Assembly (NCBI RefSeq): GCF_000184685.1
Contig: NC_014830.1
Location: 3,720,001 to 3,784,000 of the forward strand
Source of the DNA: Intrasporangium calvum DSM 43043
GTDB taxonomy: Bacteria; Actinomycetota; Actinomycetes; Actinomycetales; Dermatophilaceae
Direction of reading: 5' to 3'
Length of the DNA stretch: 64,000 bases
The notes beneath the pieces are model-generated. The model was not told where the DNA came from. It did not search any database and saw only the letters and a program-made list of their open reading frames with translations. The translations under genes and the position numbers were made by a program. This document shows, one piece after another, positions 57,649 to 64,000 of the stretch. Position 1 is the stretch's first letter. The number at the start of each line of letters is the position of its first letter.

Positions 57649-60530
57649 CGGGCCCGCACCTGCCTCAGTCGTTCGATGAGGGACGCGTCGCCGGACTCCG
57701 TGGAGCCGGACCCGTTGGCGGACCCGTTGGCGGACGCGCTGGAGATGACGCCGAGGAAGACCTCCTCGAGGTGCCGCCTGCTGCTCACCCCGACGACGGG
57801 CAGGCCGGTCTCGACCGCTGCGGCGACGACCTCGACGCGGGGGCGCTGCGCCACGACGACGACGCGGGTCCCGGTGTCGCGGCGCACCTCGGTGATCCCG
57901 TCCACGCCCCGCAGCGCCCCGAGCCGGCTCGGGATCCCGGGCGACTCCGAGTCCTCGTCGGCCTCGACCGCCGCGGGGTCGAGGTCGAGGATCGTCGTGT
58001 CGTCGCTGTCGACGAGGTCGGCGACGAGGCCCCGGGTCACGACGCGACCGGCGTGCATGACGACCACGTGGGTGCACGTCATCTCGACCTCCGCCAGCAT
58101 GTGGCTGGAGACGACGACGGTGCGGCCGGTCTCCGCGTAGCGACGGAGGATGGGGCGCATCGCGGCGATCTGGGGCGGGTCGAGCCCGTTGGTGGGCTCG
58201 TCGAGGACGAGCAGCTCGGGCAGACCGAGCATCGCCTGGGCGATGCCGAGGCGCTGCTTCATCCCGTGGCTGTAGGAGCGCACCGGCCGGTCGACGGCCC
58301 CGCCGAGCGCGGCCACCTCGAGGACGTCGTCGACGTGCGCCTCAGCCAGGGGGCGGCCGGTGGCCGCCCAGTACGCCTCGAGGTTCTGGCGCCCGGTGAG
58401 GTGCGGCAGGAAGCCGGGGCCTTCGATGAGGGCGCCGACCCGCTCGAGGACGTCGGACCCGGCGGACACGGGCTCGCCGAGGACGTGGACGGTCCCCGAG
58501 TCGGGCGCGATGAGGCCCATGACCATGCGCATCGTCGTCGTCTTGCCGGCGCCGTTGGGGCCGAGGAGCCCGACGACCTGGCCCTTCTCGGCACGCCAGG
58601 ACACGCCGTCGACGGCCCGGTGGCCGTCGGCGTAGGACTTGACGAGGTCGGTCACGACGAGGGGGACGTCGGCGAGGTCGGGCCGCGGTTCCTCGTGCCG
58701 CCGCTGCCGCCGCCGCCACAGCGCGGTGCCGACCGCGAGGAGGAGCAGCGCCGTGAGGATGCCGATGGCCAGGGCCGACTCGGTGTCGGTCCCGGCGATG
58801 GACGTGCCGACGGGGGTGGCTTCGACGACGGGCACGGTGAGGTCCGCCCCGGCCTCGATGGCGATGCGCGCCGGCTCGCGGTCGTTGGCGTAGGACGCCT
58901 CGGTGCTCGTCAGGAGGACGCGCCAGCGGCTCCCGGTCGGCATCTCGTAGGTGGCGGCGGGGAGCGAGACGGTCACCGTCGTCGGTCGGCCCGGGGTCAC
59001 CGGCAGCCGGATCGGGGCGACGAGCGACACCGGCAGGGTGGCCTGCTCACCCGAGATCCGCCACAGCGAGGCGAAGAGGGTCACCGTCGGTCGGTCCGAG
59101 GTGACCGTCACGGTGAGGGTCGGCGATCCGGCCACGGTCAGCGAGCGTGGCGCCGGCTCCGTCTCGAAGGCCGTCGAGAGCCCCGGCAGGGCCGCGATCT
59201 GGTAGGTCGACACGGTGGTGCCGAGGTTCGCGAGGCCGGGGACCGCGACCATCGACGCCGGCTGGCCGCCGGGCGGGTGGAGCAGGGCCCCCGTCGTCGC
59301 GGCCAGCGGAAGTCGCGCGGTCGCCACGGTCGCGGTGTCGCCGAGGCCCGGGTACTCGGGCATCGTCCACAGGTCCGCGGGCTGTCCGCGGCGGCTCGAG
59401 GGGGTCGGGAAGGTGAAGCCCGGCACCGGCCGGGCCGACTCGCGCGACGCGCCGTCGCGGACGTAGTGGTCGAGCCAGGCCTGCGCCGCCTCGGTCTCCT
59501 CCGCCTCACGGCTGCTCGGGCCGTCGTGCCCGCCGTCGCTCCACCGGACGGCGAACGGGGTGCCGGACGCCGCGAGGGCGCGCGCCGTCGCGTCTGCGTG
59601 CTCGAGCCCGAAGAGGGAGTCGGCGATGCCCTGGACGAGCAGGGTCGGGGCGGTGACGCGGTCCAACGTCGGCCGCGGGCTGTTCCTTCGCAGCTGGGCG
59701 ACGAGCTCACGGCTGGGCGCACCCGTCTCGGACGCCTCGAGGAACTCGGCGCAGATCGTGGGGTCGAAGCGGCCGCACGTCGTGGGCGGCACGTTCTGCA
59801 CACTCGAGCGGGGGGAGGCGTTGGCGCCGAGGAAGAAGTTCGACGCCCAGACCTGCTTGAAGGGGCCCGGCGTGTCGATCGGCTTGCGTCCGGCGGGGGT
59901 GGGGCCGGTCGCCGTCGTCGCCGACTGCGGGAAGAACGCATCGGCGAGGTCGTTCCACGTGATCGCCGCGACGACGGCGTCGACCCGCGGGTCGGCGCCG
60001 GCGAGCATGAGGCCGAGCGCACCGCCGTAGGAGCCGCCCATCACCCCCACGCGCGGGTCGCCTGTCACGTCCTGGACCACGTCGGGTCGGGCCGCCACGA
60101 GGTCGACGAGCGCCTTGGCGTCGGCGATCTCGAAGTCCGGGTCGTTGAGATGGATCCGCCCGCCCGAGGCGCCGTGACCGCGCGCGGACCACGTCACGAC
60201 GAGGTAGCCGCGCTGCTGCAGGTCGGTCGCCTCCGCCGCCACCGAGTCCTTGGAGCCACCGAAGCCGTGGGCGAGCAGGACGGCAGGGTGGCGCCCTCCG
60301 CCGGCCGGCGTCCAGACCTCTGCGTCGAGCGTCACCGGGCTGCCGTCCGCCTCGGCACCGACCGGGACCGAGAGGTCCTGGGACGCGGCCGCGGTGGTGG
60401 TCGCTCCGACGGTGGGCCCGCCCCACGCGGGCGCCGTCAGGGCCGCACTGGCGGTCGCCACCACGGCGAGCCCGAGCGCGACCAGACCGGCACGGAGCCG
60501 GGGCGGGCGGGCCCGCGATGACAGCGACAT
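57645..60530 (-). CDS. Exported S15/CocE-type hydrolase fused to an ABC transporter ATPase
   Basis: A 961-residue fusion. Residues 14-36 are an N-terminal signal-anchor. Residues 55-570 are an S15/X-Pro dipeptidyl-peptidase-type alpha/beta hydrolase: VLLAHGFGGSKDSVAAEATD, nucleophile Ser in GVMGGSYGGALGLMLAGADP, Asp in VQGIADSLFGLEHADA, His in SDGGHDGPSSRE, then a jelly-roll domain. One membrane segment lies at about 580-602 (LAIGILTALLLLAVGTALW followed by RRRQRRHEE). The cytosolic ABC ATPase follows: GPNGAGKTTTM near 657, YSHGMKQRLGIAQAM, LLVLDEPTNGLDPP. The C-terminus has an ASANGSANGSGS repeat. Topology places the hydrolase outside and the ATPase inside. The permease is the coupled next gene. 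Confidence 0.88.
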   Translation of the reverse strand: MSLSSRARPPRLRAGLVALGLAVVATASAALTAPAWGGPTVGATTTAAASQDLSVPVGAEADGSPVTLDAEVWTPAGGGRHPAVLLAHGFGGSKDSVAAEATDLQQRGYLVVTWSARGHGASGGRIHLNDPDFEIADAKALVDLVAARPDVVQDVTGDPRVGVMGGSYGGALGLMLAGADPRVDAVVAAITWNDLADAFFPQSATTATGPTPAGRKPIDTPGPFKQVWASNFFLGANASPRSSVQNVPPTTCGRFDPTICAEFLEASETGAPSRELVAQLRRNSPRPTLDRVTAPTLLVQGIADSLFGLEHADATARALAASGTPFAVRWSDGGHDGPSSREAEETEAAQAWLDHYVRDGASRESARPVPGFTFPTPSSRRGQPADLWTMPEYPGLGDTATVATARLPLAATTGALLHPPGGQPASMVAVPGLANLGTTVSTYQIAALPGLSTAFETEPAPRSLTVAGSPTLTVTVTSDRPTVTLFASLWRISGEQATLPVSLVAPIRLPVTPGRPTTVTVSLPAATYEMPTGSRWRVLLTSTEASYANDREPARIAIEAGADLTVPVVEATPVGTSIAGTDTESALAIGILTALLLLAVGTALWRRRQRRHEEPRPDLADVPLVVTDLVKSYADGHRAVDGVSWRAEKGQVVGLLGPNGAGKTTTMRMVMGLIAPDSGTVHVLGEPVSAGSDVLERVGALIEGPGFLPHLTGRQNLEAYWAATGRPLAEAHVDDVLEVAALGGAVDRPVRSYSHGMKQRLGIAQAMLGLPELLVLDEPTNGLDPPQIAAMRPILRRYAETGRTVVVSSHMLAEVEMTCTHVVVMHAGRVVTRGLVADLVDSDDTTILDLDPAAVEADEDSESPGIPSRLGALRGVDGITEVRRDTGTRVVVVAQRPRVEVVAAAVETGLPVVGVSSRRHLEEVFLGVISSASANGSANGSGSTESGDASLIERLRQVRAR

Positions 60531-60570
60531 TGCCCAATTGGACCACGGCAGGACGCCCGTCCCGGACGGA

Positions 60571-60825
60571 TCAGGCTCGGGGGGCGCCCCGCTCCAGCAG
60601 GTAGGCGACGACGAGGCACGTGATGAGGACGATGGCCGGCGGGAGGAGCCGGGCCGCGCCCTCGAGCTCGAGCCACTCGTAGGGCGCCACCGTGAAGTCG
60701 AAGAGCTCGAGCTCGAGCAGGTACCGGAGCATCGGGAGGAAACCGAAGACGAGGCCGACGGCGCCGATGACGTTGATGAGGAAACGGCGACCGGCTCCGG
60801 TCTCGCCCGCTGCGGGCTGGGTCAC
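60571..60825 (-). CDS. Small two-helix membrane protein
   Basis: An 84-residue protein with two membrane segments: FLINVIGAVGLVFGFLPMLR and LLPPAIVLITCLVVAYLLER. An acidic connecting loop (LELELFDFTVAPYEWLELEG) joins them. The family is not recognised. GTG 60825 overlaps the ankyrin gene's stop (GTGA), so the two are translationally coupled. It ends 40 bp before the S15-ABC fusion gene starts on the same strand. Confidence 0.7.
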   Translation of the reverse strand: MTQPAAGETGAGRRFLINVIGAVGLVFGFLPMLRYLLELELFDFTVAPYEWLELEGAARLLPPAIVLITCLVVAYLLERGAPRA

Positions 60826-61226
60826 TCCGCCACCTCGAGCAGGTGGGTGCGCCCGAACATCTCGGCGGCCTGGCGGGCGGTCGGGGTGCCCGTGTCCAGG
60901 TCCGCCCCCGCGGCGACGAGGGCGCGCACGACCGGCTCCTCCCCCTTGAAGATCGCGCCCGCGACCGGTGACTGGTCCCGGGAGTTGCGCAGGTCGACGT
61001 CGGCGCCCCGGGCGAGCAGGGCGAGCACCGTCTCCTCCCGCCCGTGGTACGCCGCGAGCATGAGGAAGCTGTTGCCGTCGGCGTCGGTCATGTCGACGGG
61101 CACCCCGTGGTCGAGGAAGTCGAGCAGGTCCGCGGTCTGCCCGGTGCGCGCGAGCTCCATGGCGATGTCGATGATCCGCCGCCGTTCCTCGGGCGAGAGC
61201 GATCGGGATCCGGGGGTGTCTGTCAT
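60822..61226 (-). CDS. Ankyrin-repeat protein
   Basis: A 134-residue soluble protein made of about three ankyrin repeats: DLLDFLDHGVPVDMTDADGN SFLMLAAYHG, then EETVLALLARGADVDLRNSR DQSPVAGAIFKG, then EEPVVRALVAAGADLDTGTP. Short actinobacterial ankyrin proteins of this kind are protein-binding; the one beside catalase in Pseudomonas (AnkB) is known, but here catalase is 7 kb away. TAGGTT lies 7 nt before ATG 61226 (leaderless). Translationally coupled to the small membrane gene. Confidence 0.88.
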   Translation of the reverse strand: MTDTPGSRSLSPEERRRIIDIAMELARTGQTADLLDFLDHGVPVDMTDADGNSFLMLAAYHGREETVLALLARGADVDLRNSRDQSPVAGAIFKGEEPVVRALVAAGADLDTGTPTARQAAEMFGRTHLLEVAE

Positions 61227-61264
61227 GCCCACCAACCTACTGACGGCACCGGCCAGTGAGGGCG

Positions 61265-61279
61265 AGCCCAGCGGCATAC
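61265..61279 (-). repeat. 15-bp interspersed repeat, exact copy
   Basis: GTATGCCGCTGGGCT on the minus strand, between the divergent ankyrin and tpx genes. Confidence 0.95.
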
Positions 61280-61357
61280 GCCCCGGTTTGCCCCTGCTGC
61301 TGTCCGGGACCCGGGACGGAATGGCAACTCGCGAGTAACCGGGATAGAAACGACCGC

Positions 61358-61849
61358 ATGGCTACCACTGCACTGCGCGGCACCCCCGTCGAGACGACCG
61401 GAGACCTGCCCACCGTCGGCGACGTGGCACCGGACTTCGTCCTCGCGGGCGCCGACCTGACCGACGTCCCCCTCAAGCACGGCACGCGGCTCGTGCTCAA
61501 CATCTTCCCGAGCATCGACACCGGCGTCTGCGCCCAGAGCGTCCGCCGCTTCAACGAGCTCGCCGGCGACCTCGACAACACCGAGGTCATCTGCGCGTCC
61601 GAGGACCTGCCCTTCGCGCTCAAGCGCTTCTGCGGCGCCGAGGGCATCGACAACGTCGTCGCGGCCTCGAGCTTCCGGTCGACGTTCGGCGAGGACTACG
61701 GGGTCACCCTCGCGGAGGGCACGATGCGGGGCCTCCTCGCCCGGTCCGTCGTCGTCATCGACGAGGAGGGCACCGTGCTCCACACCGAGCTCGTGCCCGA
61801 CATCTCGCAGGAGCCGGACTACGACGCGGCCCTCGCCGCCCTCAGCTGA
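61358..61849 (+). CDS. tpx: Thiol peroxidase (atypical 2-Cys peroxiredoxin)
   Basis: A 163-residue cytoplasmic peroxidase that reduces peroxides with thioredoxin. [20 protein letters not shown] and [20 protein letters not shown] hold the peroxidatic Cys58. [15 protein letters not shown] has the resolving Cys92; the 34-residue spacing equals that of E. coli Tpx (61 and 95). [20 protein letters not shown] and the C-terminal [10 protein letters not shown] complete the fold. GATAGA lies upstream close to the ATG and there is no Shine-Dalgarno sequence. Convergent with glpK across a family-two hairpin. Confidence 0.95.
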   Translation: MATTALRGTPVETTGDLPTVGDVAPDFVLAGADLTDVPLKHGTRLVLNIFPSIDTGVCAQSVRRFNELAGDLDNTEVICASEDLPFALKRFCGAEGIDNVVAASSFRSTFGEDYGVTLAEGTMRGLLARSVVVIDEEGTVLHTELVPDISQEPDYDAALAALS

Positions 61850-61855
61850 CCAACG

Positions 61856-61906
61856 ATCGAAAGAGCGGTTCGCGACAGAGTTCATGTCGCGAACTGCTCT
61901 TTCGAT
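61856..61906. terminator. Inverted repeat of the GAAAGAGCAGTTCG family
   Basis: ATCGAAAGAGCGGTTCGCGA C (61856-61876) and its complement (61886-61906) form a 21-bp stem with one mismatch and a 9-nt loop, between convergent tpx and glpK. It uses the same word as the hairpin at 3747-3877. Confidence 0.8.
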
Positions 61907-61916
61907 TGCCTTTCGA

Positions 61917-63425
61917 TCAGGGGGTGTCGGCGTCGACCCAGTCGAGGGTGCGCTGCACGGCCTTCTTCCAGTTGCGGTAGAGGCGCGCGCGCTCGGCCGG
62001 GTCCATCGACGGCGACCAGCGCCGGTCCTCGCCCCAGTTGGCGGTCACCTCGCTGGGACCCGACCAGTACCCGACCGCCAGCCCAGCGGCATACGCCGCC
62101 CCGAGAGCCGTCGTCTCGGCCACCCTCGGGCGGACCACGTCGACGCCGAGCAGGTCGGCCTGGAACTGCATGAGGGTGTCGTTGACGACCATCCCGCCGT
62201 CGACCCGCAGCTCGGTCAGCGGGACGCCTGAGTCCGCGTTCATCGCGTCCAGCACCTCGCGGGTCTGGAACGCGGTCGCCTCCAGGGCCGCCCGCGCGAG
62301 GTGGCCCCTGTTGACGAAGCGGGTCAGCCCCACGAGCGCGCCCCGCGCGTCCGGCCGCCAGTGCGGCGCGAAGAGCCCCGAGAACGCGGGGACGAAGTAG
62401 GCGCCGCCGTTGTCGTCGACCGATGCCGCCAGCGTCTCCACCTCGGCCGCGTCGCGGATGAGGCCGAGGTTGTCACGGAGCCACTGGACGAGTGACCCGG
62501 TGACCGCGATCGAGCCCTCGAGGGCGTAGACGGGCGCAGCCGAGCCGAGCCGGTAGCAGACCGTCGTCAGCAGCCCGTTCGCCGACGGCACGATCTCCTC
62601 CCCCGTGTTGAGGAGCATGAAGTTGCCGGTGCCGTAGGTGTTCTTGGCCATTCCGGGCTCGAGGCACGCCTGGCCGAAGGTCGCCGCCTGCTGGTCGCCG
62701 AGGATCCCCGCCACCGGCACGTCGAGCAGGATGCCCGGCTGGCAGGTGCCGTACGTCTCCGACGACGAGCGGATCTCCGGGAGCATCGCGACGGGCACCC
62801 GCATCTCCGCGGCGATCGCCTCGTCCCAGGCGAGCGTCCGCAGGTCCATGAGGAGCGTGCGGCTCGCGTTGGTCACGTCGGTGACGTGGACGCCGCCGTC
62901 GGGACCGCCGGTGAGGTTCCACAGGATCCAGGTGTCCATCGTCCCCGCGAGCAGCTCGCCCCCCTCCGCGCGGTCCCGGGCGCCGTCGACGTGGTCGAGG
63001 ATCCAGCGGATCTTGGGCCCGGCGAAGTACGTCGCGAGCGGCAACCCGGTCCGCTCCGCGAAGCGGTCGGGCCCGACCGCGCCGGCGAGCTCGTCACAGA
63101 TCGCCTGGGTCCTCGTGTCCTGCCACACGATCGCGTTGTGGACGGGCCGCCCGGTGGCGCGGTCCCAGACGACGGTCGTCTCGCGCTGGTTGGTGATGCC
63201 GACCGCGACGATGCGCTTCGCGTCGAGGTTCGCCTTGCCGAGGGCGCCCCCGACGACGGCCCGCGTGTTCTCCCACACCTCGAGGGGGTCGTGCTCGACC
63301 CAGCCGGCCCGGGGGAAGATCTGACGGTGCTCGCGCTGGTCCATCGCGACGATGCTTCCGGCACGGTCGAACACCATGGCCCGCGTGCTCGTGGTCCCCT
63401 GGTCGATCGCGACGACGTAGTCCAT
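61917..63425 (-). CDS. glpK: Glycerol kinase
   Basis: A 502-residue FGGY-family kinase that phosphorylates glycerol to glycerol-3-phosphate. [20 protein letters not shown] is the phosphate-1 motif. Substrate and hinge residues lie in [20 protein letters not shown] and [29 protein letters not shown] is phosphate-2, and [20 protein letters not shown] is the adenosine motif. TACGGT lies 6 nt before ATG 63425 (leaderless). An exact repeat copy lies in frame and is translated [10 protein letters not shown], where the family normally also has GAAYAAGLA. No glpF or glpD is in view. Confidence 0.96.
   Translation of the reverse strand: MDYVVAIDQGTTSTRAMVFDRAGSIVAMDQREHRQIFPRAGWVEHDPLEVWENTRAVVGGALGKANLDAKRIVAVGITNQRETTVVWDRATGRPVHNAIVWQDTRTQAICDELAGAVGPDRFAERTGLPLATYFAGPKIRWILDHVDGARDRAEGGELLAGTMDTWILWNLTGGPDGGVHVTDVTNASRTLLMDLRTLAWDEAIAAEMRVPVAMLPEIRSSSETYGTCQPGILLDVPVAGILGDQQAATFGQACLEPGMAKNTYGTGNFMLLNTGEEIVPSANGLLTTVCYRLGSAAPVYALEGSIAVTGSLVQWLRDNLGLIRDAAEVETLAASVDDNGGAYFVPAFSGLFAPHWRPDARGALVGLTRFVNRGHLARAALEATAFQTREVLDAMNADSGVPLTELRVDGGMVVNDTLMQFQADLLGVDVVRPRVAETTALGAAYAAGLAVGYWSGPSEVTANWGEDRRWSPSMDPAERARLYRNWKKAVQRTLDWVDADTP
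62090..62104 (-). repeat. 15-bp interspersed repeat, exact copy inside glpK
   Basis: GTATGCCGCTGGGCT on the minus strand, in frame in glpK, encoding part of YAAGLA, a conserved motif of the enzyme. Confidence 0.95.
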
Positions 63426-63476
63426 GCGCCGACCGTAGCGCCCGTCCCGTCGTGGCCGGCTCGCCACACCTCAGCC

Positions 63477-63491
63477 GTATGCCGCTGGGCT
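63477..63491 (+). repeat. 15-bp interspersed repeat, exact copy
   Basis: GTATGCCGCTGGGCT between glpK and the M6-like protease gene. Confidence 0.95.
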
Positions 63492-63528
63492 GGCTCGCGC
63501 GGCCCGGCCGGGTCCCCGGGGCGGGCGG

Positions 63529-63560
63529 AGAGGGCCGACACCGGGTGGTGACGGCCCTCT
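63529..63560 (-). terminator. Terminator of the M6-like protease gene
   Basis: AGAGGGCCG (63529-63537) pairs with CGGCCCTCT (63552-63560), starting 28 nt after the protease stop on the minus strand. Confidence 0.7.
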
Positions 63561-63587
63561 GCTGCTGCAGTGCTCAGGTCGTTGCCG

Positions 63588-64000
63588 CTACTTGGCGGGC
63601 CGGACCTCGACCTGCATGAACCCGGTCGGGTTGATCTTCACGATCCGGATCTGCGTCCCCGTGTTGGGGTTCATCACACTGCCCCCCGGGTTGGCCGGGT
63701 CGTAGTACGTCGTGCGGTCGTCGAACACCGGGACAGCCGGAAGGCTGGACACCGGCGACAGGACACCGCCGTGGTGGATGTTCGGGATGCCGTCCGTCGG
63801 CGCGAGGGTGAACGTCGCGTCGTACGTCTGGATCCGGTTACGCCAGACGTCGTTGTCGACCCGGTAGAGCGCCTGGTAGTGGGCGTCGATCGGCAGGAGC
63901 AGACCCTGACCCGGGTGTTCCGAGACGTTGTTGTCGGGCTGCGACGTGTCCCACAGGTTGATGAGCAGGCCGTCCTGGTAGGCGAAGTGGTCGACGTAGT
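63588..64000 (-). CDS. C-terminal part of a secreted M6/immune inhibitor A-like metalloprotease
   Basis: Only the last 137 or so codons lie in the window; the start is beyond base 64000. The visible part reads YVDHFAYQDGLLINLWDTSQ, PDNNVSEHPGQGLLLPIDAH, then YQALYRVDNDVWRNRIQTYD and ends PTGFMQVEVRPAK. The NLWDTSQxDNNxSxHPGxGLxLPxDAH pattern is characteristic of the C-terminal domain of immune inhibitor A (peptidase family M6) proteins of actinobacteria, which are secreted zinc proteases. The catalytic HExxH lies outside the window. Aromatic, Asn- and Asp-rich composition fits an extracellular beta-rich domain. Confidence 0.75.
   Translation of the reverse strand, partial: YVDHFAYQDGLLINLWDTSQPDNNVSEHPGQGLLLPIDAHYQALYRVDNDVWRNRIQTYDATFTLAPTDGIPNIHHGGVLSPVSSLPAVPVFDDRTTYYDPANPGGSVMNPNTGTQIRIVKINPTGFMQVEVRPAK

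Overview
The window reads as chromosomal DNA of a high-GC Gram-positive actinobacterium, probably a Micrococcales member close to Intrasporangiaceae (inference). The evidence is a base composition that looks near 70% GC, frequent GTG starts, many start codons placed 5-8 nt after a TANNNT box (leaderless promoters), and actinobacterial gene types: DUF222/13E12 relics, a FurA-catalase pair, HspR/SigH-type control of hsp20, DUF5995, DUF4921 and a NirK fused to a membrane domain. No rRNA, tRNA, CRISPR array, prophage or intact insertion sequence was seen.

Layout. 1-8.9 kb: truncated response regulator, VIT-type metal transporter, SNF2 helicase, small acidic protein, NAD+ synthetase, flavin-binding PNPOx-like protein, TDT transporter and kbl. 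8.9-10.5 kb: a gene graveyard (DUF222, ECF sigma factor, zinc-finger partner and DUF2568 relics) around one intact F420/flavin-type oxidoreductase. It separates kbl from tdh, which are commonly adjacent. 10.5-31.5 kb: housekeeping and stress genes, including tdh, two hydrolase/acetyltransferase genes, a Fur-family regulator, superoxide dismutase, a SWIM/SNF2 helicase, two LLM flavin oxidoreductases, thioesterase, quinone reductase, DUF4921, 2,4-dienoyl-CoA reductase, a PH-domain pair, hsp20 and a PCD-VOC fusion. 31.6-35.4 kb: a C4-dicarboxylate module with dctA divergent from a DcuS/CitA-type kinase and its regulator, with a possible leader ORF. 35.5 kb: relic of an FMN-binding glutamate synthase-like gene. 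36-40.8 kb: gamma carbonic anhydrase, MarR/MFS pair, DUF5995, aminotransferase and SRPBCC.

40.9-48.8 kb is a nitrogen-oxide/redox block: formate/nitrite channel, a molybdoenzyme fused to a membrane cytochrome-like domain behind tandem palindromic operators, a hydrolase, an NnrS-like membrane protein, and a 909-residue membrane-cupredoxin-NirK fusion. 48.8-49.8 kb holds a secreted Cys-rich precursor coupled to a small membrane protein, a candidate bacteriocin/immunity pair. 50-64 kb: M20 amidohydrolase, furA-katA, DoxX, cstA-ybdD, an ABC-2 permease coupled to an exported S15-type hydrolase fused to its ABC ATPase, ankyrin protein, tpx, glpK, and the 3' end of an M6/InhA-like protease.

The most unusual genome-scale signal is a 15-bp word, GTATGCCGCTGGGCT. 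It occurs 14 times exactly and at least 6 more times with 1-2 changes, evenly split between strands. Ten exact copies lie entirely between genes, and one pair forms a perfect hairpin. This resembles the logic of DNA uptake sequences or a chromosome-organising site rather than any coding element. A second, rarer family (GAAAGAGCAGTTCG) forms long hairpins at two gene ends.
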